NCBI RefSeq assembly: GCF_037975245.1
Contig: NC_092571.1
Coordinates: 21,997,917-22,061,916, forward strand
Origin: Apostichopus japonicus
Lineage: Eukaryota; Echinodermata; Holothuroidea; Aspidochirotida; Stichopodidae
DNA: 64,000 bases
Direction: 5' to 3'
How positions within the stretch are numbered: the stretch's first letter is position 1; every line of letters begins with the position of its first letter. The position numbers were made by a program, and so were the translations under genes. Shown here one piece after another: positions 14,101 to 25,165 of the stretch. The notes below the pieces were generated by a model that made no database searches, had not been told where the DNA came from, and saw only the letters and a program-made list of their open reading frames with translations.

Positions 14101-17100
14101 TTATAAGAGGTTTTAATATTTGTTCACCAATAAATTAACTGTGTCTGAATTTTCGAAAATTCCCTGACCAACATTCTTCATCATACTTCCCTCTACTCGT
14201 GCAATTTTGACCGGTCTGTTAGGGGTTGAAGGTTTTTTTTTCTATATTGGTTGTCCATAGATGATATTTTGTGCAACATTATGGGCATGTTTGAAGTGAA
14301 TTTGTTTATTCAAATTCTGAACAAATAATGGGCTTTAAAACCTCGAAAAGTGGGGCTGACGGATATTGTGGGCCGTTACGTAGTATTACCTACAAAAGCA
14401 ATGATCCACAGGAGATGCAATGAGGTCCAACATGATGTGTGACTGGTGTCAATCTTAAAATAGGTAATGGAGGAAAAAAAAACTATTTGGGAAAAACTTG
14501 GTTCTCAGGCAAAAGTGTTCATCTGGTTGGTCATTTTCAAGCCTGAGAAGTGCCATTTTCGGTGATCTGGGGGCTATCACAACCAGAAATTTTTTTGTAC
14601 GCTGCGTGCCAACCGATGGTGGCGCTCCGCTTAGATAGTAATATACAAAATATCACAAAGCGCGAGAACAATTTGGGGGATGAAAGTTGCTACGCGCCTG
14701 CACCCAAGCAAATGTACCCCATCAATATTTGAAACAAATCACCGCCCCGGATCACACTGTCCAGAATGGTGACAATCCCGCTTCCCCCTCCCCCCCAACA
14801 ACCCTTCTATCCCTGTTCTCCCTCTGAAAAGATCAAACATTTGCTAAATAAATAACAAACAAAGGATGACTGACTTCTAATAATTCCATCTGTAGGACAT
14901 TTTAGATTTAGATTTTTTTGTTTCTGGAAAGTGCTAAAATCAAAACATTTTCATCACCTTGGCAAGTGCCTCTTCGATGTCTTGAATTGTAAAAGTCCCC
15001 AAATAGCCCAAAATTAAGGATTGTGTCGGGTGATTCTGTCAAACGGATGATGTGCCTACCACCAATTATATGTCACTACTACTCAGGTGTATCTTTGTCT
15101 TTTAGCCCTCGTCTTCCCCTTTCTCTCCCCAGTTGGCGTACTTTTGAGCTACCTCCACCTTGGAGTATGTGTTTGGCGTGTTCAGCCATTTCGTCTTCTC
15201 CTCTGCCTGCCTCCTGTTCAACATCTTGATCGGTGACTCGTATCTGCTCTTCTCAAATTCGTTGTCGTAGATGTAGATGAAGTTGGTGGAGGCTGCTGGG
15301 TAGGCGACGTCGCTCTTGGGCTTCAGTTCGTGTCTCACAAACGGCTTGCCGTACACGATGCCTGTTATGTAACCCTGTAACAATTTAAAAAGTTCCTGTG
15401 ATCAAATTTTTGTGCTGGTTGCAGATCTAAGTCACTCTTACATCTAACATCAGCAGCACAACATTCCTCCATCTTTGTCTTCTTTGCTGTTTTACTTATG
15501 AAATGATTACATATCAAGTCTTCACAAGTATCTCTTTGAAAATCTCACACATTTGCTGTCTTTGGTGCATTCAGGACAAACTAATTGGAACATTCCGTTT
15601 CTATGCCATTTCCATGAAATACTGCACAATTTTGGATGCAGGTGATCTTGAAAATATTTTCAAAATGGGTGGGGTGTGCGACAGATCACTTGTAGGGAGC
15701 TTCATGAAGTTCCCCAAACCGATAAAGTTTGGATTATGTTCAATAGCGTATGAAACCATTCTGATTATTAAGTCAAGAGCTTGCCAATGCTATATATATA
15801 TATATATATATATTGAATCTAAGAGAGTATCAAGCTGTAACAATTAGAGTTTCAAGTAAGACACAAATCAAATCAAATGGTGTATCCAACCATCCTGTTT
15901 ACTTTGACTGAACGAAGCTACCTGCTTATCCACACTGACTTCCTACAACTCACTTCTCACTGAATTATCTCACTTAATAAAGCGTATTAGCTTGGTACAC
16001 ATATGATCAAAAACCTCATACGTTAACTAGCGATGCCATCGGTTGGCAATTAGCATAGTAAATGCTTGCTATGTCTGCCCAGATCTTTAAATGCAAATAA
16101 GGCTAGTTGGTCTGCTGCACAGACGTTGCAGGCCAAGTGAGTTGGAATTTTTGCATTTTGAAATCTTACCATATTGTCCAAATGTCTCATCATGGCTTCG
16201 AACTCCAGTTCACCGACCTTCAGTTTGTGTCCTGTCTCACTGACCCCACCTGCGTCCTTGGCAGTCCCTTCGCCGACCTTGTCTCTGACTTCATCCGGTA
16301 GGTGGATGACATTATCCAGGCCTACCGCATGTATCTGTCATGAATAATTAGCATACGGTAAAGCGTTTGAATGCACTTTGTTGTTACATTATCGAACAGA
16401 AGTCTTACGAGCGACTCTTTTAATCTCTCTTATTCCTCCTTTGTCGTTTCTTGTCGCTGACTTTGCTCTGCTGGTCCTAACACTACTAAGGAGATTCTTA
16501 TATTTGTCATCTTGTATCTGCCATCCGAGGAATGAAACTCAACAATTTCATATAAGAGGACGACAACATCGTACATGATTTGCCGAAGAAACCATCCGTT
16601 TGGCGTTCATGCTTCAAAAATACAAGACCCACTAAAGAGTCGTTTTTAGCTTAAATCCGGTTTGAACTTTCGTCCTTTTGATGAAACCTTTGAATCCTTC
16701 TCAATTGAAGCATTTTGTCTTCCATCTCTCTGTCAAGGGACAAAAGAGCTAAATACTGCCATGACAGAACAAACATAGAAATGCACTTCTCCTTCAACAG
16801 GCAAATATTTGAGCAACTGTCTGTCTGGGCAATAATACTTCTTTCGTTCCTATCCAACAAAAAAAAATTTGTCTGTCAACAAAACTGGACCAAACTTGGC
16901 TATTTGATCATTTGCTCTTTAAAGAACAAAAAGATGTCAACTTCTCTATGGTGGAGATAACCAATGCCTGGATTCTGCAAGGCACCTTGATAGCAAATAG
17001 GCAAAAGCATTATGTACAATATGTATGAGGTACAATAGAAGCATTGTAACACTATCAGGAAAATGGAACTTTGTGTTTATAAGCCTCTTCTCCAAACGAT

Positions 17101-20100
17101 TTGATACAGAATCCTGTGGACGCCTGCGGGCGCAAGCTGAGCTCATCAAACTTACAAAGACCCTCAGGAGCATCCCAGCTTTCCTTTCATGATGTTAGTG
17201 TCATCACATTAGTATTTATAATACGCTTTCTGGCCAAGGTGAAGTGCACAGGCGCGGCAGTATTTGAATATACCGCGGAGGATTGAAAACTGAAGCCTTT
17301 CCAAAATCTCATCGATCATATTCATAGACTTACTGTTTTAGTATTCTGTGCTTAATACTCCCTTTTGAATAGATATTTATTCCTCTTGAATGTTATTCAA
17401 CTTTTATTAGCAGATTGAATTTGAGTTAGCAGAAATAAATGTTTCAGTTTTTGAGTCGGACTAAATTTATTCCAGTCCTTGCAGCCCAACTGAACTTTAT
17501 TAACATTAGGCTGAAACTTGGAAGAAAATAAATTTTATCCCACAGCGATAGGCCTAGGCCTAAATATCCAATAATGAATGTTCAGAACTTGCTGCAGTTA
17601 TCCAAGAATATGGAAAATATTGTTGACCCATCGAAGAAGACCAAGCCTCAAAAATGTGTTATTTATTGGATGAAAGATCAACAAGTTAGTACAGAGTCGG
17701 TGATGGACAAAGAAAATGCAACTGAAAATGCAGTCTGCTTGATAAAGTGGAGAGGAAAGGGGCCGTATTCTAGAAAAATCATCAAAATAAGTGGTATGTT
17801 GACCTTTTTTCTGTTTCATTTCTATGTGTAATCATTTGAAACTTTCTGACAGTGGCACAATAACCAAGTTCAACTTCTAATTTTCTCCTGTCTTGTGCCA
17901 CGATAAACAGCATATTTGCAGTTAATAAAATTAATAAACAAATTAAAATAAGACAAGGCTACATGTGTAGTATATTTCTTGTTTAGGCCTAAACTTATAG
18001 GGTTACTACAGTTAAGCTTATTCTTATGGGTGCATGGGGCAATGCCTATGTTTGGTAATTATTTGGACATTCAGTACTTGGATTTTCCTAGTTTTACCTA
18101 GTCAAACTTCACGTTCAAATCTGATGTTTCTCTTACCGTACTACAGAGATTTTACTTACCATTGAAATAACGTTTTAAAAATGCAAAACATTTAAGTGTT
18201 GGGCATGCAGGGTTTAATGTGATTACATTTCTGTTTTTCATATGTGGTTATATGCAAGGAGCCAAATTTTTCATCATTTTAATAATTATTACAGGGGGGG
18301 GGGGAGGGCTAGTAAGGTTATATATAAACTTTGTGACATGTTATAAGACATGTGTAAACATGCTTGCTTGCAAAAAAAGTGGGGTCTAAAGCCACCCATC
18401 TCTCCCCCGCGTTGCGACGTCCCTGTATTATGCACTGAATATTATATATTATATTTTCCGTTTCTGGTGGGTGGTTATTGTGCCAATGTATATTTGTGCC
18501 CTATCATTATTAATTATTTCTATTTGTTTTATGTTCAGAGTACATTCACAGTATGTGTGCAGAAACCAGTGGACAGAGCCACAGCCACAAGAGATGAACA
18601 AACGGTTTGCATACAAGTGCATGAATGCTCCAAGATACATGAAATTGAAGAAGCTGTATTTTATTTTTGTTTTGTTTTGTTTTGTAATTTTATAGTTGTT
18701 GAATAAAAAAGGAGACTTCAGAATTCTGGTTATTCTCATTATTTGTTTGGAGAGTTTTAATCAATAACTAGGACGACAAGCTGGCCAAATTCCTAACTCT
18801 CCTTACTTGGAACTGATTAGCATACAAGTATTCAATAAGTATTCGAGTAAGTATTCAGAAACCTGTTAAGCCTTCATAAAATAACTAATTAGCATACAAG
18901 TATTTGAATACTAGCGAATAAGTATTCGAGTAACTATAAGTATTCATCAGAGCCGAATTATTTAAATTAGCAAATACTTATATGTAAATGAGCTAAGTAT
19001 TCAGATAGCTATTCCAAATCTACTCGAATACCTATTCGAATATCTATTTGAATACCTATTTGAATACCTAACAGGTATTCGAATACTTCACTCATTTACA
19101 TATTTTGGCTCTGACGAAGGCTTATAGTTATTCGTACTAGTATTGGAATACTTATTTTGTACTGTGTGTTATATGGTAAATTTTCTGAATACTAAGGAAA
19201 TCTTTGAATACTTTTTGAATACTTATCGACTATATTCGTGTTAGGTAAGGGTAACTTTATTAGAAAGCAGATAATCCGCTTTGTAACGACCATTGTTTGT
19301 TACCCAGACTCGACAAAAAAAAACCACACACACACACCGATTGATAAAATTGTAGGTTGACAAAACCCAGACAACCAACTCTTGATGCTGCAGGGAGAAG
19401 AGAGGACCAAGTACTCCCATTCCTGCCCATCAACACCCCCCACTTCCCCCACCACTTGAAATCCTAACCCACTAGTAAAGTGGGTTGCTGAACCTTCAAG
19501 ACATACAAATAGAAAACTCAATTATGACTTTCATGAATGATCTCTAAGGGAAATTTTTCCCACAGTTTCAACTGGTAGCTTTTCTAAGGATTTACATTAG
19601 CCAAAAGACCCTGGTTTCCAAGGTCAATAATGAAACACATCTCCCAGGTGGGTAACCTTGCCCTTGGGGTCAGACATCAAAAAGAATATTATGGGAACTT
19701 TATCGCTGAATGTCAACATTATAGTGCACACACATGTTAGAAAGCAAACATCCCCTACTATGCCTTAATCCAAATCCATAAATCCGATTTGGAGTTGGCA
19801 AGTCGCATCAAGACTAGCAATTATTCCAGTCAAACATACTTTTTCAACCGCTGTTATTTTCTTTTCATTTCATGGAGCAGGCTTTGCTATTGCGGGTGGC
19901 TTTCTGCTGTTACTCAGAGCCTAGTTTGACTCAGGAAATAGCAAACAAAAGTTTGTACAGAAGCGGAATCTTCGGGGGTGGAGAGAGTTGAGGAGAGTGT
20001 AATGACTACATATTGATACAGTTCTAAGTAGACTATGCTAATGGCAAAATCAAGTTCCGTGTAGGCTAGGAGATACAATCATTCCCAAGACAATAAAAAT

Positions 20101-21111
20101 TCCAAATTGATTATACTGTTTGGAAACAGTTTGAAAATTTCAGATAACTTTTCTCAGAGGAGAGGGTCATAACAAAGAATTAACTCAATCCATACCATTT
20201 ACTTTGTGTTTCGAGTTGACTAATCTTGTCCATTTTCAACCCTAACCCCCTCCCCCCCCCCCCTTAACCCATTCCCGGCTCTTTAAAAAACAGCTTAAAA
20301 AAGGAAAACTCTGTAACTTTCACAGGTCTCCAAAATATTCTGAAATGGAGGAGAATAAAACAAACTGTAACATAACCAGAAAACATTTGGCCTCACACTG
20401 CTAAGTTTTACAAGCAATCCGACCACGTTGGACCAAGTCCAGCTAATTCTTTACCTGTATCTCACATGCTGCTACACAGTTGAGGGCTAGGAAGTACGCC
20501 TCCTCTTTGGACCCACAACAGCAGACGATACATGGTTACGCAAGAATAGGATCTTGTTTTTGGGTCCAGGGGCCCTGATGATTTGATCCTTCTGTTCCTC
20601 CTCGACCACGATCTCCGTGTAGTCATAGTATAGAGATCTCACCACAAATCAAGGCATCTTGACTGATTGGCAATAGGCCACACTTCATAGTTGAGACCTG
20701 TCAAGATTCAAAGCAAAAAATTCAAAATCCTCCATATTCTATGACATCTTTGCTTTTAACGATTTGCTTTGGTCAACAACTTGCAGGAAGGGTAATGCTA
20801 GGCAAACATATTGAATATTCAAAGAACATTTAAAATCCTCCATAATCTATGACATCATTGCTTTTAAGGTAGTTTTTTCTTCTTTTTCTTTTCTTTTATG
20901 TGGTCAGCAAATTTATAAAGTCAACCAGGTATTAATCAAAACAAATCGAAATGTGACAAGTCAAGCTAAAGATCTTAAAAAAAAGTGATCAAAGTCCAAG
21001 TAAAGAAAAAAGGAACCTGCTCTAAGAATCATGAAAGTAATTATAAAGGTGGATACTCACAGCAGCGGCTGCCGAAGTGTGCATATGTTAAATGCATTTA
21101 GTACCTGGTCT
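11055..21111 (-). CDS. Adducin gene or young pseudogene (exons listed separately)
   Basis: Adducins cap fast-growing actin-filament ends and recruit spectrin to the membrane skeleton. They have an aldolase-II-like head, a neck, and a tail ending in a MARCKS-like lysine-rich domain. Six minus-strand pieces match adducin in order: 21111-21061, 20697-20455, 16334-16170, 15374-15153, 13919-13818 and 11147-11055. The last five have acceptors and donors (some donors weak), all join in phase 0 and give 275 codons from the end of the head through the neck into the tail. The N-terminal head and the MARCKS-like end are not seen. Two upstream exons carry lesions while the four downstream ones are clean, so this is either a live gene with assembly errors or a recent pseudogene. 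Confidence 0.85.
11148..12222. other. Adducin intron sequence
   Basis: No exon is seen. At 11690-11770 a GGGGAG / CTCCCTAC word is repeated four to five times at 18-28 bp spacing, a small degenerate tandem repeat. Confidence 0.5.
12223..12902. mobile_element. hAT-like MITE, 680 bp, with TIRs and a 6-bp target duplication
   Basis: The left end CAGGGATGTAAGT is repeated inverted at the right end (ACTTACATCCCTG). The direct repeat TAGGTC flanks both sides (12217-12222 and 12903-12908). There is no open frame, so it is non-autonomous. CAGGG-type ends fit the hAT superfamily, though hAT elements usually make 8-bp duplications. Inside, a unit of about 65-70 bp containing CTTACACACTATCGTTATG is repeated twice (about 12290-12430). 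Confidence 0.85.
12903..13817. other. Adducin intron, no features recognised
   Basis: Sequence between the MITE and the adducin exon at 13818. The 73-codon minus frame at 13521-13742 has no family features. Confidence 0.5.
13818..13919 (-). CDS. Adducin tail exon (34 codons)
   Basis: The acceptor TTTTTCACAG is followed by WVGDKDPKSGDAVAITDPQQ and FARQGQDHKKYKKK, then donor GTTTAA (non-optimal). It matches the adducin stretch that starts K-W and runs to the N/D-P-x-x-F block before KIREQ. Phase 0, no stops. Confidence 0.7.
14010..14700 (-). mobile_element. TIR element (family CAGGCGCGTA), solo copy
   Basis: The ends read CAGGAGCGTAGCCAGG and, inverted, CAGGCGCGTAGCAAC. Read on the minus strand it aligns for about 500 bp with the insertion starting at 47974: CTATCTAAGCGGAGCGCC, ACCATCGGTTGGC, TTTTGCCTGAGAACCAAG, ATCTCCTGTGGATCATTGC and GCACGAGTAGAGGGAAGTATG occur in the same order. 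No transposase. No clear target duplication here. It sits in an adducin intron. Confidence 0.8.
14701..15152. other. Adducin intron, nothing recognised
   Basis: C-rich and T-rich stretches only. The adducin open frame runs a little past 15153 toward 15102, so the exon end could be slightly downstream. Confidence 0.45.
15153..15374 (-). CDS. Adducin neck/tail exon (74 codons)
   Basis: The acceptor AAATTGTTACAG precedes GYITGIVYGKPFVRHELKPK. The exon also carries ESPIKMLNRRQ and the diagnostic adducin block EEKTKWLNTPNTYSKVE. The donor chosen, GAG|GTAGCT, keeps phase 0 into the next exon; the frame stays open to 15102, so AA|GTACGC slightly downstream is an alternative. Confidence 0.88.
15375..16169. 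other. Adducin intron with a short (TA)n run
   Basis: A (TA)n run of about 24 bp lies at 15791-15814. The plus frame at 15503-15847 crosses it and shows no family features. Confidence 0.5.
16170..16334 (-). CDS. Adducin neck exon (55 codons)
   Basis: The acceptor CATGACAG precedes IHAVGLDNVIHLPDEVRDK and the conserved block KVGELEFEAMMRHLDNM, ending at donor GTAAGA. In adducins this is the segment after ACEIQ that ends in EFEALMRMLDNL. Phase 0 on both sides, no stops. Confidence 0.88.
16335..17573. other. Adducin intron, no exon recognised
   Basis: Short open frames on both strands (16378-17286) show no conserved features. Confidence 0.45.
17574..17793 (+). CDS. Possible first exon of a small gene (BEN-protein-like N-terminal region)
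   Basis: An ATG opens 73 codons with KKTKPQKCVIYWMKDQQVS, a cluster of D/E/N residues, then VCLIKWRGKGPYSRKIIKIS before donor GTATGT at 17794. The pattern (strand with Y-W, acidic spacer, V-K-W-x-G-K-x-Y-x-x-K-I-L-K-I-S) recalls the N-terminal module of many invertebrate BEN-domain and related transposon-derived proteins. That resemblance is from memory and untested. The gene is on the opposite strand to adducin, inside its intron. Confidence 0.4.
18539..18697 (+). CDS. Possible second and last exon of the small gene
   Basis: The sequence TTATGTTCAGAG offers two acceptors. Splicing at 18539 gives KIS-EYIHSMCAETSGQ... and a stop at 18595-18597. Splicing at 18541 gives KIS-VHSQYVCRNQWTEPQPQ... 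open to about 18695. A polyadenylation signal AATAAA follows at 18702, consistent with a transcript end. I cannot choose between the two acceptors. Confidence 0.3.
18780..19220. repeat. Foldback-like inverted repeat built on GTATTCGAATAC words
   Basis: The left half (18880-19010) reads AAGTATTTGAATACTAG, ACTATAAG, CATCAGAGCC, TATGTAAATGAG. The right half (19075-19165), reverse-complemented, gives AAGTATTCCAATACTAG, ACTATAAG, CGTCAGAGCC, TATGTAAATGAG in the same order. Between them TATTCGAATA-type palindromes repeat about every 18 bp. This is an imperfect inverted repeat of about 130 bp per arm, possibly a foldback transposon or MITE. Confidence 0.75.
19221..20454. other. Adducin intron, nothing recognised
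   Basis: Contains a C run at about 20249-20262. The minus frame at 19300-19521 lacks family features. Confidence 0.5.
20455..20697 (-). CDS. Adducin head (aldolase-II-like) exon with two compensating indels
   Basis: The acceptor TCTTGACAG and donor GTAAAG bound 243 bp, 81 codons, the size I expect for this adducin exon. It reads VSTMKCGLLPISQDALICGE, then after one extra base YYDYTEIVVEEEQKDQI and PGPKNKILFLRNH, then after one missing base EEAYFLALNCVAACEIQ. The +1 (about 20630) and -1 (about 20536) lesions put a TGA in the middle if read literally. Either the assembly has two indel errors or the exon is decaying. Confidence 0.85.
21061..21111 (-). pseudogene. Adducin head exon fragment broken by a microsatellite
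   Basis: Minus-strand codons R-P-G-T-K-C-I-stop-H-M-H-T-S-A-A-A-A end at donor GTGAGT. They match the adducin segment ARPDVKC..HIHTPAGAA that directly precedes the 20697 exon. A TAA replaces a hydrophobic residue, and the 5' part of the exon is replaced by a (TAA)n tract at 21112-21134. Confidence 0.65.
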
Positions 21112-21134
21112 GGATTTATTATTATTATTACTAT

Positions 21135-22639
21135 TGCTTTGGCAGACTTTTAACTTTGAACACTATCTATCAATATGTAGCAACTGCTTTGAAGTTGATG
21201 AGAAAAACATCTTTTGGCCGAGAAGCATCCAACATTGGGGTTATTCCACTCATCTCCAGAAGTTATCTGTTGATCCCAAAAAAATCCCTTAGTTCATTGT
21301 TGCCTTTAAATAAAACAGTGAGTGACTTAATTATTTAGATTACACAAAAGAAGGCAAAACTATATCAAGAAAAGAATGCAAGACAATTGATCAAGTTAGC
21401 CATTAGCTAGCATTTGAAAGCAGTAGAGAAGACCAGCATATGCAGAGAAGTCTAAATTGAAACCAACACTGTTGTTCTATAACTCTATAAACACTACCTG
21501 GCAATTGATTGGACATTGTTTATATGTAAAGGATTGGGTGGTTAGAGAAGTCTGGTTGCGACATCCAAGGGGGGGGGGGGGGTTGGGTGGGGGGAGATAT
21601 AGTATGGCAAGGGAAGGCAGAACTCAGTTTTTCTCTTTAAGCGCTGGTATTTTGTTCCCCACTAGCAAGCTCTTCATCAAAAAATAAGAGGAAAAGGAAA
21701 ACAAATGTGTAATAAACAATGCTTGATAAAATCATAAACTACCTTTTAAATGTTGGAACACTCCTTTAATGCTCAGAAAATATTAAAGAGTGAATGGCTC
21801 CTTTATTAATATTAAGGAGTAGAAGGCTCTTTTAAATGCTTATGCCATGCAACCCACAATGCATCTCATGTCAAAAATTAACCTTCTATTCTAAAAATCA
21901 TGGCTATAACCAACATATGATAAAAAAAAATAATATATAAAATCTTAAATTTGTCCAAAATCCATAACCATCTAAAAAAATATTTGCTTTGTCAATAGAT
22001 GATAGCTGAAGGGAATCAATACAGCTTATTTATTACAACTCTAAGTGTACATATGACCAACTAATCCCAATGCCATGGAATACTATTATGTACCAACGCC
22101 AACAACAATATGTACACAACAGTTACCTTTATCGAACACATGGACACGGCCATCTTATACTACAAAAACTTGTGATAAAACTGAGGGTGCTACTGGCAAA
22201 TACCGCAGAATATGTACAACCTATCTAGCCTTATGCTGTCTACCAACAGAAATCACCTACAATATAAAAATGAAATGCAAGCAAATATGAATACTTGTAA
22301 TGTCTTCGTTCACATACTGAAATAATTATTCCATCTAGTACAGTAGTAGCAGGCATATCACATAATATAACACATGCTTGCTCAATTTTAAGGTGGTCTG
22401 ACTTCATGAAGTCAAAAAATTGGATAACCAACCGTTATTGGATAACCAACCGTCAACCTGTTAACACTGTTCCTTGAGGAGCTCTTATATTTTCTACTTT
22501 CTAATGATCTCCGAGGTTAAATAGAGTGTGGTTTTCACTACATAATTGCAAATTGTTATTTGAGACACTAATTGAGACAATTGATATTTAGCAGAAAATT
22601 TTATTTTATTCCAATTTTGGAATACTTTTTCCGCAGGAG
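21135..22639. other. Intron or intergenic DNA, nothing recognised
   Basis: No exon is seen. It contains a G13 run at 21571-21583 and a short direct repeat TGGATAACCAACCGT at about 22421 and 22440. Confidence 0.45.
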
Positions 22640-23849
22640 ATCTCGGCAATGACGTCTTGCGACGTTCATTAGCCTACAAGATTGTTAGTACGGATTCTGT
22701 GACAGTGGAGAAATTAAAGGAGTGTAGCATCAGAGTTGCTGACAGTTCATATAAAGATACTGAGATTTTGTATGCTATCATGAATGATGTTGGTAGAGAT
22801 GGAATTGCAAGTTGTGTGAAATCTTTGGGATGCTGGATTATCACATTAAAAGCAAAGAAACAAGCTGATCTTATTTTGGACAGTGGACTCCTCGTGAATG
22901 GGAATCAGTTTCTACTGGTGTCAACAGAACGTTCCTAACTGTTAGTGTTTTCGGAGTACCTTCATTCATACAGGACAAAGATCTAACAGGAAAACTTTGT
23001 GAGTATGGGTGTAAAATAAGAGGCGAATGGAAACGAAAGACCTTCCCCAGATTCCCAAATATCGAGAACGCAATACGATATGTACAGTTAGAACTATCTG
23101 AAGAATACAAGAGCTTGCCTTACGCAATTAGAATTAACGGGATTAATATGAACTTAAAGCACAATGGTCAAACTAAAGTATGCAATCTGTGTTTGGAAAG
23201 CGATCACATCAGGAGAAACTGTCCTAACTACAAATGTAAAGTTTGCGATGTCCAAGGGCACCGGGAAGCTAATTGCCCAAAGGTCAGATGCTTTAAATGC
23301 CAAGAACTTGGACATAAAAGCTGTAATTATCCTGAGACGTTTGAAGAGTATCGCCATGACAACACAGACGCTGGCTCGACCCTAGATACACATGAAAACG
23401 AAACACAATATCAGTCTGAGGGATTAGTCACTGGGTCAGTTGAACAGGACGATCACGCTATTCAAGAAGCTAACGAGGTCAGGGCACAGAAATCCGAACA
23501 AAACACAGATTCAACAGCAAAGAAGAACAATAACGCGAACTCCAGACACCCAAGTAATCCTAACCAGGAGTCAAAGAAAACCCACCAACAACAGCGAACT
23601 GAACAAAAGATGACATTGCCAACACAAAAAGTAGTAGAACAACGGAGAACACAACCGGAGACTGGATCTCAGCGGATGGAGGGGGCAAGCACACAAAGGG
23701 GAAACATCCAACCCCACAAAAGGCAAATATCCCTAGACGAAGACGGCTTTCAAACTATCAGACTAAAGAAGAAAACATTTATTCCTAATCTCAGCAGAGC
23801 GAGAAATGTCAGAACAAAGGATTCTTCAGCAGAACCTATGCAAAGATGA
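22640..23849 (+). mobile_element. LINE copy 1a: ORF1 (nucleic-acid-binding gag-like protein), broken
   Basis: ORF1 of a non-LTR retrotransposon. A globular region (VSVFGVPSFIQDKDLTGKLC, ENAIRYVQLEL), plausibly RRM-like, precedes CCHC zinc knuckles CNLCLESDHIRRNC and CKVCDVQGHREANC plus a third degenerate one (CFKCQELGHKSC), then a basic, Q/T/N-rich tail. The frame shifts near 22935 (22657-22938, then 22940-23849) and again near the ATG at 22649. The ORF1 stop TGA (23847-23849) overlaps ATG 23846-23848 of what would be ORF2, which stops after 20 codons; the rest of ORF2 is absent. Confidence 0.85.
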
Positions 23850-24089
23850 TGGCGTTTATGTTATACATGAACGCTGAAGCTAACCTCGTGTGTTTGATCA
23901 CGACATAAAGTAACACGTATACTTCACATATGGTCACAACTTTCCGTTTTTTTGCTATTTAAAACATCCTGTTATATAGTTTGGATATAGGATAGATATT
24001 AGGACAACACCAGAGACACTGTAGCCGAAATATACAAAGTCGTGACACTCCTGAGTCCTAAAAGGTTGGTTTCTTTACTAGCCTGACCG
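23850..24089 (+). other. Junction between LINE copies 1a and 1b
   Basis: No ORF2 sequence follows copy 1a. This stretch could be the 5' UTR of copy 1b or host DNA between two insertions. It ends at GACGCCTTGCGGCGT, which resembles GACGTCTTGCGACGT at the start of copy 1a. Confidence 0.4.
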
Positions 24090-25165
24090 ACGACGCCTTG
24101 CGGCGTACGTTGGTTCTAACCTGGTATGAGTTTTGCGAAATGTGGTAAAATGTCATCATTAAAGGAGTCTAGTGTCAGAATCATTGACATTCCTACGATT
24201 CAAAGGATGTTCTTGATGCTATCATATCTGATATCGGATTGAATAATGTTATGGGATGTGTCAAATCATCAGGGAGTTGGATTGTCACATTGAAGAATAG
24301 AAATGACTCTGATTTGTTACAAACTACGGGTTTGATTATTAAAGGAGACCAGTGTAATGTGTCAGGAGTGTCAACATCGCTGTTAACTGTGAGTATATTT
24401 GGAGTTCCTTCTTTCATGGACGATGAAGAATTAACGGAGAAATTGGAAGAATATGGATGTACCATAAAGGGATCATGGCATCGGAAGACATATCCAGAAT
24501 ACCCGAACATTGAAAATGGTATACGATATGTTCGTCTGGAGCTCCCATCGTCAGTCCAAAGCCTACCTTATGCCATTGTCATCAACAAAGTCCATATGAG
24601 ACTGAAGCATAATGGACAGTCTAAAGTTTGCAATTTGTGTCTTGGTAATGACCATATCATGCGAAACTGTCCAAAGTATTTATGCAAAATCTGCAACAGA
24701 CAAGGACACACGGAATCCCATTGCCCAAACGTAGAATGCTTTAATTGCCACGAAATGGGACACTAAAGCTATAATTGCCCTCAAAATAACGAGAATGCAC
24801 AGGATGAGAACAATGACATGAACCCGAGTAACACAAAGGACGAAGAGGAAACTCGCCCAAGCGAATCACCAGACACAATAGAGGAACCGATGGACTCCGT
24901 AAAAGAACCAGCACCAGAAAAGGAGTATACAGGGACTGCACTATCTAAAGCGACTGAACTGGGACAAAATGCACCAACGGTATCCATGGTTACGAGAAGT
25001 AGTACCACTCAATCTCCTAATCCTAAGCCTCTAAAGAGACAAGTGTCAAGTAGTGAAGAGTTTCAAACCGTACGATACAAGAAAAGGACGAACTTATCGA
25101 ATAAAAGTAAACTTACAAGTAACGTTAATAAAATGAAGAACCCTAAAGAAATTATGCCAAAATGA
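24090..25165 (+). mobile_element. LINE copy 1b: ORF1, one frameshift and one nonsense codon
   Basis: Same architecture as copy 1a: VSIFGVPSFMDDEELTEKLE, then knuckles CNLCLGNDHIMRNC, CKICNRQGHTESHC and CFNCHEMGH-x-SYNC, whose x is TAA (24764-24766) where copy 1a has lysine AAA. After the stop the frame continues open to 25165 with an acidic S/T/E-rich tail and a basic end. The frame is shifted near 24195. The stop TGA (25163-25165) overlaps the ORF2 ATG (25162-25164). Confidence 0.88.

Noticed and set aside
22640-25165. A single LINE with two different ORF1 genes
   Set aside because: The two ORF1s are diverged homologues and copy 1a keeps its own ORF2 start overlap, so two separate insertions or a rearranged tandem fit better.
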